Shown: piece by piece, positions 54,502 through 62,003 of the stretch | Layout of the letters: each line of letters opens with the position of its first letter | Numbering within the stretch: position 1 is the stretch's first letter | Origin: Streptomyces sp. NBC_00690 | GTDB taxonomy: Bacteria > Actinomycetota > Actinomycetes > Streptomycetales > Streptomycetaceae | DNA length: 64,000 nucleotides | NCBI RefSeq assembly: GCF_036226685.1 | Contig: NZ_CP109009.1 | Span: 4,921,001 to 4,985,000, forward strand | Direction of reading: 5' to 3' | The notes under the pieces: model-generated | Databases searched by the model: none | Told to the model about the DNA's origin: nothing | The model's input: the letters and a program-made list of their open reading frames with translations, nothing else | Made by a program: the position numbers and the translations under genes

Positions 54502-54819
54502 ATGGGACTTGAAGAAGTACGTCCGGAAACAGATGGTGCAGCCGAGGCGGGCGATGTCTCGCCCCGCAGCTCCACGCGCTATCCGGTCGCACCCGGCTAC
54601 CGGGTGAACGTCCGCAGCGGACCGGGGACACAGCACGACATCGTCAGGGTGCTGCCGTACGGGGCACGCGTGCCGATCAACTGCCAGAAGCCGGGGGAAT
54701 GGATCACCGGTCCCTATGGCACGACCAACATCTGGGACTGCATCGCCAACGGCCAGTTCATCTCCGATGCCTATGTGCAGACCGGCAGCGACGGGTATGT
54801 GACGATCCGCTGTGCCTGA
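54502..54819 (+). CDS. Small SH3b-domain protein
   Basis: 105 aa from ATG 54502 with GGGGGAG upstream; the open frame extends far upstream but only inside the antisense of the kinase gene. Residues 33-100 form a bacterial SH3 (SH3b) domain: YPVAPGYRVNVRSGPGTQHD, RVLPYGARVPINCQKPG, WDCIANGQFISDAYVQTG and VTIRC. Three Cys are present. No signal peptide is visible, which is odd for a domain usually found on the outside. It is divergent from the kinase and followed by a strong terminator. Confidence 0.82.
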   Translation: MGLEEVRPETDGAAEAGDVSPRSSTRYPVAPGYRVNVRSGPGTQHDIVRVLPYGARVPINCQKPGEWITGPYGTTNIWDCIANGQFISDAYVQTGSDGYVTIRCA

Positions 54820-54955
54820 CACCGGTGGCGCGTTGACGCCCTCGGGGCCGTCGGTCGGTTCGAGGGCCTGGGTGGTTCGGGCTGTCTGGATGGCTCGCGT
54901 CGCTCCGTAGCGCTCGGAGTGTTCGGCTGGCCCCCGGTGACTTCGACCGGCTCTG

Positions 54956-55000
54956 ACGCTCCGGGTGCCTGGGGGCCTCTGCCCCAGGCACCCGGAGCGT
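54956..55000 (+). terminator. Perfect 19-base-pair hairpin after the SH3 gene
   Basis: Left arm 54956-54974 (ACGCTCCGGGTGCCTGGGG) is exactly complementary to 54982-55000; the loop is 7 bases. There is no T-tract, but a stem this long is strongly terminating in Streptomyces. Confidence 0.75.
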
Positions 55001-55182
55001 TGGCCGTGTCCGGTGGCAGCAGGGCAGCGAGCCGCCCGGGCATCGTTGGGTCGCCCGGGTATCGGCTTTGCGTGGGAGAACGGGCCCCCGGGGAGATGCG
55101 CCCCAGGCCCGTAGCCGCAGGCACTTCGCCACGCGCAGCGCCGTTCCACGGGTCCGTCCGTGCCCACTGAGCCGCGCCTTGC

Positions 55183-55194
55183 GATAATCGGCGC
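55183..55194 (+). promoter_or_regulatory. -10-like GATAAT for leaderless start at 55195
   Basis: GATAAT, 6 bases, GTG, no ribosome site. No good -35 is visible. Confidence 0.35.
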
Positions 55195-55749
55195 GTGAGC
55201 GAGCAGAGCACCACCACCAGCACCGCCGGTCCGGGGCAGGGCGCCGAAGCGGAGACGGGCCCCCGGCCCGAGCCCATCCGCTTCTTCGGCACCACCTGGG
55301 TGGACCGTGACGGGGGATACGGGCTGCGCCGCGCGGGCCTCGCCATCGGTGCCCTGACGGCCGCCGTCGCGGGAGCGCTGGTCCTGCGCTTCGCCTACCA
55401 GGGCCTGACGATCGCCGAGGTCGGGGGCTTCGTCAACGCACTGGTCATCGTCATGCTCGCGGCGTGCAGTGCGATCGCCTTCCGCAAGACCTGGGAGGGT
55501 TTCACCCGTCGCCCGACCGGCCCGATCGCCGCACCCGACTCGCTGCGCAGCCTCAAGGCCGTCGGATTCATCGGCGTACTCCTCGCCTACGCGGTACGTG
55601 CGCTGCTGGAGGCCCCCGGTGAGTCGCTGCACCGCGAGGAGTACGAGATCGCCCGGGCCCGGTACGACCGGCGCCGCAAGGCCCGCACCGGCAACCCGGC
55701 CACCCGCAAGGGCAGGGCGGGAAGGTCCGCCAGGGCGCGCCGCCGATAG
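55195..55749 (+). CDS. Membrane protein of unknown function
   Basis: 184 aa from GTG 55195. A polar Thr/Gly-rich N terminus is followed by WVDRDGGYGLRRAG, then three hydrophobic segments (AIGALTAAVAGALVLRFAY, GFVNALVIVMLAACSAIAF, AVGFIGVLLAYAVRALL) and a very basic C-terminal tail (RRRKARTGNPATRKGRAGR) that may bind nucleic acid or acidic lipids. No family recognised. A run of near-identical GATAGAGCC units follows the stop (55747-55777). Confidence 0.72.
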   Translation: MSEQSTTTSTAGPGQGAEAETGPRPEPIRFFGTTWVDRDGGYGLRRAGLAIGALTAAVAGALVLRFAYQGLTIAEVGGFVNALVIVMLAACSAIAFRKTWEGFTRRPTGPIAAPDSLRSLKAVGFIGVLLAYAVRALLEAPGESLHREEYEIARARYDRRRKARTGNPATRKGRAGRSARARRR

Positions 55750-55845
55750 GGCTGATAGAGCCGATAGAGCCGATAGACCGGACCCGCCGGCACGGAAAAC
55801 GGACGAGCAGCAGACGAGCAGCGGACGAGCCAGGATGGATCTGCC

Positions 55846-56637
55846 ATGACCGAACCCACCTCGCCGGCCCGGGCGAGGGCGCTGTCCTTCGACACTGCGG
55901 CGGCCCACTACGACAGCGCGCGCCCCGGCTATCCGCCCGCGCTCTTCGACGCAATCGAGGAGATCACCGGCCGTTCGCTCCACGGCATGCGCGTCATCGA
56001 CGTGGGCGCAGGCACCGGCATAGCCACCCGGCTGCTACGAGCCCGGGGTGCACGGGTTACCGCGGTGGAACCCGGTCCCGGCATGGCCGCCCAACTCCGC
56101 CGCACCCTCCCCGACACCCCGCTCGTCCTCGGCTCCGGCGACGCCCTGCCCCTGGCGGACGGCAGCGCCGACCTGATCACCTACGCCCAGTCATGGCACT
56201 GGACGAACCCGGCCCGCTCCCTGCCCGAGGCGCTGCGGGTGCTGAGGCCAGGTGGGGCGCTCGCACTGTGGTGGAACGTCGCCGATCTGACCGTTCCCTG
56301 GATCGCCGCCCAGGCCGCCCGCATGAGCACCGAATTCGCCGACGGGGCGTACGGCGCCCCCGGCGACTCACGCCGGCTGCCCGACCAGGTCCCCACTCGG
56401 GAGCGTGTCGTCTCCTGGACCCGGGAGCTCTCCGTTGACGCCCATCTGGACAATCTCTCCAGTCACTCCCTCTTCCTCACCATGAGGCAGGACGAAGCGG
56501 CACGATTCCTCGCCCGCGAACGGGCCGAACTGCTCAAGGCGTTCCCCGACGGAGTCCTGCACGAGGAGTACGAGGTCCAGCTGACCGTCACATTCCGTCC
56601 GGAGCGACCGTCGCACGCGTCGAACCCGCACGCGTAG
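55846..56637 (+). CDS. Class I SAM-dependent methyltransferase
   Basis: 263 aa. Methyltransferase_11-type domain: FDTAAAHYDSARPGYPPALF at the start, SAM motif I VIDVGAGTGIATRLL, motif II VTAVEPGPGMAAQLRR, then GDALPLADGSADLITYAQSW and ALRVLRPGGALALWW. The small-molecule substrate is unknown. The ATG at 55846 is preceded by an AGGATGGA purine tract. It sits 69 bases upstream of the sigJ gene on the same strand, so it may share a transcript. Confidence 0.88.
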   Translation: MTEPTSPARARALSFDTAAAHYDSARPGYPPALFDAIEEITGRSLHGMRVIDVGAGTGIATRLLRARGARVTAVEPGPGMAAQLRRTLPDTPLVLGSGDALPLADGSADLITYAQSWHWTNPARSLPEALRVLRPGGALALWWNVADLTVPWIAAQAARMSTEFADGAYGAPGDSRRLPDQVPTRERVVSWTRELSVDAHLDNLSSHSLFLTMRQDEAARFLARERAELLKAFPDGVLHEEYEVQLTVTFRPERPSHASNPHA

Positions 56638-56706
56638 AACCTGCTGCACGCGTGGAACCCGCCGCGGACGCAAGAACGCACCGAGGAGAAGGGCAAGGGG
56701 GGAACG

Positions 56707-57582
56707 ATGGCCGCACTGGCCGAGTTCGAAGAACAGCGCGGACGGCTGTGGGGCATCGCCTACCGCATGAGCGGGTCCGTCGCGGACGCCGACGACGCCG
56801 TGCAGGACGCCTGGCTGCGCTGGTCGGGGCTGCCCGACGGCACGGCGGACGACCCCCGGGCGTATCTGACGACCGTGATCAGCCGTATCTGCTACGACCG
56901 GTTGACCTCCGCCCGGGCGCGCCGCGAGCAGTACACCGGCCCCTGGCTGCCCGAACCCCTGGTCACCCAGGAAGGCCCGGAGGAGCGGGCGGCCCTCGAT
57001 GAGTCGGTGAGCATCGCGCTCCTGACCATGCTGGAACGGCTCGGCCCCACCGAGCGCACCGCACTGATCCTCCACGACGTCTTCGCCGTGCCCTTCGCCG
57101 AGATCGCCGAGGTGGTCGGCCGCAGTCCCGATTCCGTACGGCAGTCGGCCTCCCGCGCCCGCCGTCGGGTCCGCGCCGAGGCGCCCGGCCGTCCGGTGGC
57201 GCGTGCCGAGCACCGCAAGGCCGTCGAAGCCTTCGCAGCCGCCGTGGTGGCAGGGGACTTCGAGGCACTTCTGAACATCCTCGACCCCGATGTCATCTGG
57301 CGGTCGGACGGCGGCGGCAAGGTCATCGCCGCTCGGCTGCCGGTGCTCGGCGCCGAGAAGGTGGCCCGCTTCGCCCAGCATCTGATGCGCGACTTTCACC
57401 CGGACCGGATGTGGATGGTCATGCGGGAGGTCAACGGCGCGCCGGGAGTGCTCGTCGCCGACCACACCACCGGCTATACGGCCGTCTTCTCCTTCACGGT
57501 GGACCAGGGGCGCATCCAGGAAGTCAACGCCATGCTCAACCCGGACAAGCTCTCCCACCTCGATCTGGATGCCCTGCGCTGA
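56707..57582 (+). CDS. sigJ: ECF41-group RNA polymerase sigma factor SigJ
   Basis: 291 aa ECF sigma factor with a fused C-terminal SnoaL-like regulatory domain instead of a separate anti-sigma factor. Region 2 has LWGIAYRMSGSVADADDAVQ and AYLTTVISRICYDRLTSAR. The ECF41 linker motif WLPEP is at residues 80-84. Region 4 has LGPTERTALILHDVFAVPFA and GRSPDSVRQSASRARRRVR. The regulatory domain carries the group hallmarks DGGGK (201-205) and NPDKL (278-282). ECF41 genes are usually next to an oxidoreductase, decarboxylase or epimerase target, and here a flavin oxidoreductase gene follows with a matching promoter. Ribosome site GGGGGGAACG before ATG 56707. Confidence 0.93.
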   Translation: MAALAEFEEQRGRLWGIAYRMSGSVADADDAVQDAWLRWSGLPDGTADDPRAYLTTVISRICYDRLTSARARREQYTGPWLPEPLVTQEGPEERAALDESVSIALLTMLERLGPTERTALILHDVFAVPFAEIAEVVGRSPDSVRQSASRARRRVRAEAPGRPVARAEHRKAVEAFAAAVVAGDFEALLNILDPDVIWRSDGGGKVIAARLPVLGAEKVARFAQHLMRDFHPDRMWMVMREVNGAPGVLVADHTTGYTAVFSFTVDQGRIQEVNAMLNPDKLSHLDLDALR

Positions 57583-57598
57583 TCTGTGACCGGTGCCA

Positions 57599-57633
57599 TG
57601 TCACAGATCAGCGGCCCACCTCGTCCCCCTTAC
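57599..57633 (+). promoter_or_regulatory. ECF41-type promoter TGTCACA-N16-CGTC
   Basis: TGTCACA at 57599-57605, exactly 16 bases, CGTC at 57622-57625; this equals the published ECF41 consensus as I recall it. The ATG at 57634 is 8 bases after the -10, so the product would be leaderless. Confidence 0.75.
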
Positions 57634-58839
57634 ATGACGACGAAACGCGACAAGCAGCAGATCATCGTTCTCGGCGCGGGCTATGCGGGATTGCTGGCCG
57701 CGCTGCGGCTGGCACCGCACGCCCACGTCACCCTGGTCGATCCGGCCGACCGCTTCACCGAACGGGTACGTCAGCACGAACTCGTCGCCCGACCGGCAAC
57801 GAACGATCTCCCGCTGGCCTCGCTCCTGCGCGGCACCGGTGTGCGCCACCTCCCCCGACGGGTCACGGCACTCGACCCGCTCGCCCGGAAGATCACCACG
57901 GACGACGGACAACTCCTCGACTACGACTGTCTGGTGTACGCCCTCGGCAGTCGTACGGCCGTTCCGACCGGCGTCCCCTCTGTACGTTCCGCACCTCGGC
58001 AGTCTGCTGGATCCCCACTCACCGGTGAACTCGCGCCGCTCGAAACCGCGGACGCCTCCCCTCGCTCCGAACCGGCTGCCCCGCAGGTCTTCACGGCAGA
58101 GACCACGCCGGCCCTGTGCACCCTGACCCGAGACCGCAGCGGCTTCCTGGCCGTCGTCGGCGGCGGGCTGACCGGGATCGAACTGGCCGCCGAGCTGGCC
58201 GAGTCACGACCTGCTTGGGACGTACGCTTGTTGACCGCGGGTGAACTCGCGGTCGGCCACTCGACGCGGGGCCGGGACCACGTTCGGAGGGTGCTGACGG
58301 CGCTGGGCGTACGCATCGAGGAAGGGCACACCGTGGCGGACCCGCTGGACGTGGACGCCGATGCGGTCGTGTGGGCGGCGGCCATGGTCCCCCATACGGC
58401 CGTGGCCGCGGAGGCTGGCCTCGCACTGGATCCAGCCAGCGGCCGGGTCGCCGTGGACGCATCCCTCCGCTCGATCAGTCATCCGGAGATCTACGCGGTC
58501 GGCGATGCCGCAGCCGCCCACTCGTCACGGGCGGGTTCGCTGCGCATGGGCTGTGCCGCGGCGCTGCCCACCGGCTCCCATGCGGCGACCGCGATCATCG
58601 CCGAACTCCGGGGCCGTGCACCCGAGCGGCTGGACTTCGGCTACCGGCTCCAGTGCGTGAGCCTGGGCCGCCGCGACGGCCTGGTCCAATTCGTCCGTCA
58701 CGACGACAGTCCACGGGACCGCGTCCTCACCGGTCGTACGGCCGCTTGGGCCAAGGAACGCATCGTCCGTTCCACGGTCAGCGTGATGGGCCTGGCGCGG
58801 CGAGCTCCGGACACCATCGGGCGGCTGCCGGGCTTCTGA
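57634..58839 (+). CDS. FAD-dependent oxidoreductase (NDH-2-like), probable SigJ target
   Basis: 401 aa from ATG 57634. I prefer this start to GTG 57586 or ATG 57598 because those lie upstream of or inside the ECF41-type promoter. Two-dinucleotide-fold flavoprotein: FAD motif IIVLGAGYAGLLAALRL near the N terminus, LDYDCLVYALGS, NAD(P) motif FLAVVGGGLTGIELAAELAE, then EIYAVGDAAAAHSS, the second FAD contact. It resembles type II NADH dehydrogenases; the electron acceptor is unknown. The C terminus has a short amphipathic stretch (VSVMGLARRAPDTIGRLPGF) that could attach to the membrane. It is regulated with sigJ by context and promoter. Confidence 0.88.
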   Translation: MTTKRDKQQIIVLGAGYAGLLAALRLAPHAHVTLVDPADRFTERVRQHELVARPATNDLPLASLLRGTGVRHLPRRVTALDPLARKITTDDGQLLDYDCLVYALGSRTAVPTGVPSVRSAPRQSAGSPLTGELAPLETADASPRSEPAAPQVFTAETTPALCTLTRDRSGFLAVVGGGLTGIELAAELAESRPAWDVRLLTAGELAVGHSTRGRDHVRRVLTALGVRIEEGHTVADPLDVDADAVVWAAAMVPHTAVAAEAGLALDPASGRVAVDASLRSISHPEIYAVGDAAAAHSSRAGSLRMGCAAALPTGSHAATAIIAELRGRAPERLDFGYRLQCVSLGRRDGLVQFVRHDDSPRDRVLTGRTAAWAKERIVRSTVSVMGLARRAPDTIGRLPGF

Positions 58840-58875
58840 CGAAGCGCTCAGCTACCGAAGCACTCCGTGTTTGCC

Positions 58876-58947
58876 GAGGCACTCGGCCCTTGCGAGGCAC
58901 TCGGCCCTTGCGAGGCGCTCAGCCTTTGCGAGGTGCTCAGCCTTTGC
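58876..58947. repeat. Four tandem copies of an 18-base unit
   Basis: Units 58876-58893 and 58894-58911 are identical (GAGGCACTCGGCCCTTGC); 58912-58929 and 58930-58947 differ at three or four positions, and a fifth partial copy follows. The array lies between convergent genes and runs over the stop of the minus-strand gene (58937-58939). Confidence 0.8.
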
Positions 58948-59461
58948 GAGGAGCGAACCGTCCGGACAATCCCACGAACAGCCAGACCAGTACACCCATC
59001 CACAGTGCGTCCTCCACACCGCCCATGAAGCTCCGCGCACTCAGCGTCGTGTTCACCACGACATCGGCCAGGGCCATCGACGCACCGGGCACCATGGCGA
59101 CTCGCCAGGGGTGCTCGCGGGCCCAGCGCCGTATGCGTCGATCGCTGGGGGAATCGGTGTCGACCGCGACGGGCAACCCGGTGCTGTCAGTGGATCCGGC
59201 CGTCAGTGAAGCCGCCGACCTGCCGCCGATCACGGCCCCGGCGCCGCCCACGACGAAGAACAGCATCAGCGCGAAGGACAGGGCTCCGGCGAGCAGTTCC
59301 AGGCTCACGCCTCCCAGGGCGCCGAGGCCGAAGACGACGACGCCTCCCGAGCCACCGGTTGCCGCGGCGGTCCGCCAGGGGCCGAGCGTCGTCGCCGCGA
59401 CCGCCAGTTGACGCCGCTCGGCCTTGGAGATCTGGCCGTGCTGGTTCATGTGTCCGCTCAT
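58937..59461 (-). CDS. Small multi-span membrane protein, unknown function
   Basis: 174 aa from ATG 59461 (ATG 59449 also possible). A polar start (QHGQISKAERRQLAVAA) leads to two hydrophobic segments (GVVVFGLGALGGVSLELLAG, LSFALMLFFVVGGAGAVIGG), a polar loop with SPSDRRIRRWAREHPWRV, then two more weak segments ending GVLVWLFVGLSGRFAPRKG. No family recognised. It diverges from the exporter operon, with 103 bases between starts, and could be linked to it. The stop lies inside the 18-base repeat array, so repeat changes would alter the C terminus. Confidence 0.7.
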   Translation of the reverse strand: MSGHMNQHGQISKAERRQLAVAATTLGPWRTAAATGGSGGVVVFGLGALGGVSLELLAGALSFALMLFFVVGGAGAVIGGRSAASLTAGSTDSTGLPVAVDTDSPSDRRIRRWAREHPWRVAMVPGASMALADVVVNTTLSARSFMGGVEDALWMGVLVWLFVGLSGRFAPRKG

Positions 59462-59528
59462 GCCTTCAGCTTTCTCTGGGTGCCCCCCGAAGCGCCATGG
59501 GGGATCCCCCTGACGCACCCCCCATCTC

Positions 59529-59573
59529 TTGACGGGACGGTCACCCGACAGCATTATTCATCACATGATGAAT
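59529..59573 (+). promoter_or_regulatory. Strong promoter with overlapping palindromic operator
   Basis: -35 TTGACG (59529-59534), 17-base spacer, -10 CATTAT (59552-59557), 7 bases to ATG 59565. Palindrome ATTCATC-ACAT-GATGAAT (59556-59573) covers the -10 end, start site and first codons, so a bound repressor would block initiation. Confidence 0.65.
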
Positions 59574-60470
59574 TCCTCTGATGTGGCCGTCCTGGCCCGC
59601 GGTCTCACCGTCGTACGAGGAGCCCGCACCGTCCTGCGCGGCATCGACTTCACCATTCCGCCCGGTCGAATCACCGGCCTGCTCGGCCCCTCCGGCTGCG
59701 GAAAATCCACCCTGATGCGCGCCGTCGCCGGCACCCAGGCAAAGGTCAGCGGCACGCTCGACATCCTCGGCAGCCCGGCCGGTCACGCCGCGCTCCGCTC
59801 CCGCATCGGCTATGTCACCCAGGCGCCCTCCGTCTACGACGACCTGACGGTCCGACAGAACCTGGACTACTTCGCCGCCGTGCTCCACCCCGGACGGCAC
59901 CAACGAAAACTCCGCCAGGACCACGTCACCCGCTCCATCGCCGATGTGGACCTCACCTCCCACACGGACGCCCTCGCGGGACGCCTCTCCGGAGGCCAGC
60001 GCAGCCGGGTCTCGCTCGCCGTCGCCCTACTGGGCACGCCCGAACTCCTCGTCCTCGACGAACCCACCGTCGGACTCGACCCCGTACTGCGCCGAGACCT
60101 CTGGAGCCTCTTCCACCGGCTCGCAGCCGACCGCGGCACGACGATCCTCGTCTCCTCCCACGTGATGGACGAAGCCGAACGCTGCCACCGCCTCCTCCTG
60201 ATGAGAGAAGGCGAGATCCTCGCCGAGGACAGCCCCGCTGCCCTCCGTCTGCGCACCGGCACCGAAACGGTCGAGGCGGCCTTCCTCCATCTGGTCGACG
60301 CGACCGGCACCCGCCCCGCTCCCGACCCGGGCCTCCCGCCGCACCACCCACCCGGGGGCACCACGGCAGCGTCCCCAGATCCCGGCACCCAGCCCGAAAA
60401 GCCGACCGCAACTGAAGAGTCGACCGTGACCGAAGAGTCGACCCGAACCGGTCAGGAGAACGCCCGATGA
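59565..60470 (+). CDS. ABC-2 type exporter ATP-binding protein
   Basis: 301 aa from ATG 59565 (ATG 59568 equally possible), set by the promoter. Walker A LLGPSGCGKSTLMR near residue 40, signature LSGGQRSRVSLAVAL, Walker B LLVLDEPTVGLDP, switch His in ILVSSHVMDE. The C-terminal 65 residues are Pro/Thr/Glu-rich with EEST repeats. It exports an unknown compound with the permease whose ATG overlaps this stop (ATGA). The palindromic operator implies control by a repressor, which is not in the window. Confidence 0.9.
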   Translation: MMNSSDVAVLARGLTVVRGARTVLRGIDFTIPPGRITGLLGPSGCGKSTLMRAVAGTQAKVSGTLDILGSPAGHAALRSRIGYVTQAPSVYDDLTVRQNLDYFAAVLHPGRHQRKLRQDHVTRSIADVDLTSHTDALAGRLSGGQRSRVSLAVALLGTPELLVLDEPTVGLDPVLRRDLWSLFHRLAADRGTTILVSSHVMDEAERCHRLLLMREGEILAEDSPAALRLRTGTETVEAAFLHLVDATGTRPAPDPGLPPHHPPGGTTAASPDPGTQPEKPTATEESTVTEESTRTGQENAR

Positions 60471-61204
60471 GCATCTCCCGCACCCTCGCCACCGCGGCCC
60501 GGGTACTACGTCAACTGCGCCACGACCGAAGGTCCATCGCCCTGATGGTCCTCGTCCCCTGCGTGATGCTGTTCCTCCTGCGCTATGTCTTCGACGCCAG
60601 CCCCCGCACCTTCGACTCCATCGGCGCCGCACTCCTCGGGATCTTCCCGCTGATCACGATGTTCCTGGTGACCTCCATCGCCACCCTGCGCGAACGCACG
60701 TCGGGCACCCTGGAACGCCTGCTCGCCATGCCCCTCGGCAAGGGCGACCTGATCACCGGCTACGCCCTGGCCTTCGGTGTCATCGCCATCGCCCAGTCCC
60801 TCCTGGCCACCGGCCTCGCACTCTGGGCTCTCGGCCTTGACGTCGTCGGCTCCCCCTGGCTGCTCCTGCTCGTCGCCCTCCTGGACGCACTGCTGGGCAC
60901 GGCGCTCGGTCTCTTCGTCTCCGCCTTCGCCACCTCGGAGTTCCAGGCGGTCCAGTTCATGCCGGCCGTGATCTTCCCCCAACTCCTCCTCTGCGGTCTG
61001 TTCACCCCCCGCGAGAACATGCAGCCCATCCTGGAGACCATCTCCAACGCACTGCCCATGTCGTACGCCGTCGACGCCATGACCGAGGTCCTCCGCCATC
61101 CCGACCCCACCGGTGCCTTCGTCCGGGACGTCCTTGTGGTCGGGGGCTGCGCCGTCCTGGTCCTCGGTCTCGGCGCCGCCACCCTGCGTCGCCGCACGGC
61201 CTGA
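60467..61204 (+). CDS. ABC-2 type exporter permease
   Basis: 245 aa membrane subunit. Six hydrophobic segments (SIALMVLVPCVMLFLLRYVF, LLGIFPLITMFLVTSIA, YALAFGVIAIAQSLLATGLA, LLLLVALLDALLGTALGLFV, VQFMPAVIFPQLLLCGLF, VLVVGGCAVLVLGLGAATL) with the ERTSGTLERLLAMPLGKGDL cytoplasmic coupling segment typical of ABC2_membrane proteins, as in daunorubicin- or linearmycin-type exporters. It is translationally coupled to the ATPase gene. Substrate unknown; self-resistance or lipid/drug export is likely from the family. Confidence 0.9.
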   Translation: MSISRTLATAARVLRQLRHDRRSIALMVLVPCVMLFLLRYVFDASPRTFDSIGAALLGIFPLITMFLVTSIATLRERTSGTLERLLAMPLGKGDLITGYALAFGVIAIAQSLLATGLALWALGLDVVGSPWLLLLVALLDALLGTALGLFVSAFATSEFQAVQFMPAVIFPQLLLCGLFTPRENMQPILETISNALPMSYAVDAMTEVLRHPDPTGAFVRDVLVVGGCAVLVLGLGAATLRRRTA

Positions 61205-61363
61205 CCGGGCGCGACAGCAAACACAGCCGACACAGCCATCACGGCCGCGACAGCCACCGGCCAGGAAGCCCCGACCCTCCCCTTGGACCGCACCCCACCC
61301 CCATCCCCTTCGATCCTTGGCATTTCCTTCCGATCGTTTCCTCCTTCACTTCTGACAGGACGA

Positions 61364-61882
61364 TCAGCCCACGGAGACGGTGCCGCCGGGCGGGAGCAGC
61401 TTCGCGAGAGCGGCCCGCCCCCGAGACAACCGGGCCTTGACCGTCCCCGTCGGCGAGCCCGTCTCCTGTGCGACCTGCTCCACGGTCAGATCGCACAGAT
61501 GGTGCAGCACCACGGCCCTGCGCTGAGCCTCCGGTAACTGCCGCAGGGCCTGGACGATCACCAGATGCTCCAGCCCCGGCTCCAGCACCCGCTCCGCCGC
61601 GCCGTGGCCGCAGACCAGCTCGCGCCATCTCCTCGCCCTACGCCAGCGGCTCACCGCGAGCCGCACCGCCACCGTCCTGACCCATGCCTCGGGAGCCCTG
61701 TCCGCCAGGACGGACGCACGACGACACCAGGCCCGGACGAACGCCTCCTGAACCACGTCCTGCGCCTCACCGTGATCACCCGTCAACGCGGTCAGTTGTC
61801 CCACCAGCCTGGGGAACGCGGTTGCGTACAGGGCGTCGAACTCGTCCTCCGTCACGCGCCGTAGGAGCCTCCCTCGGGCCAT
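61364..61882 (-). CDS. ECF sigma factor with a TTA codon
   Basis: 172 aa sigma-70 family protein of the SigE-like actinobacterial ECF group. Region 2: FDALYATAFPRLVGQLTALT, GEAQDVVQEAFVRAWCRRAS, AWVRTVAVRLAVSRWRRAR. Region 4: LRQLPEAQRRAVVLHHLCDL, GSPTGTVKARLSRGRAALA. Codon 116 (Leu in RQLPE, 61535-61537) is TTA, which in Streptomyces is read only by the developmentally regulated bldA tRNA, so the protein is probably made late. No anti-sigma gene is adjacent. ATG 61882; no clear ribosome site. It diverges from proC. Confidence 0.9.
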   Translation of the reverse strand: MARGRLLRRVTEDEFDALYATAFPRLVGQLTALTGDHGEAQDVVQEAFVRAWCRRASVLADRAPEAWVRTVAVRLAVSRWRRARRWRELVCGHGAAERVLEPGLEHLVIVQALRQLPEAQRRAVVLHHLCDLTVEQVAQETGSPTGTVKARLSRGRAALAKLLPPGGTVSVG

Positions 61883-62003
61883 CAGGTTCCACAGGAGCCA
61901 TCAACACCCTCAGCCGTACCGCCCTGTGGACGTCACGGCGCCACCGCGGCGCCAATGCGAGTATGAGCAGCACGAACCCCCATCGGCGAGGTGAACACAG
62001 CCC

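Larger units (their letters stand above)
54820..55194. other. 375-base intergenic region
   Basis: Contains a 19-base-pair terminator hairpin (54956-55000), then GC-rich sequence with no convincing frame, and a -10-like GATAAT at 55183 in front of the next gene. Confidence 0.5.

Noticed and set aside
58852..59040. Repeat-peptide small ORF (KAE/RAE units) on the minus strand
   Set aside because: Arises only because the 18-base tandem array stays open in several frames; no start signal or flanking support.
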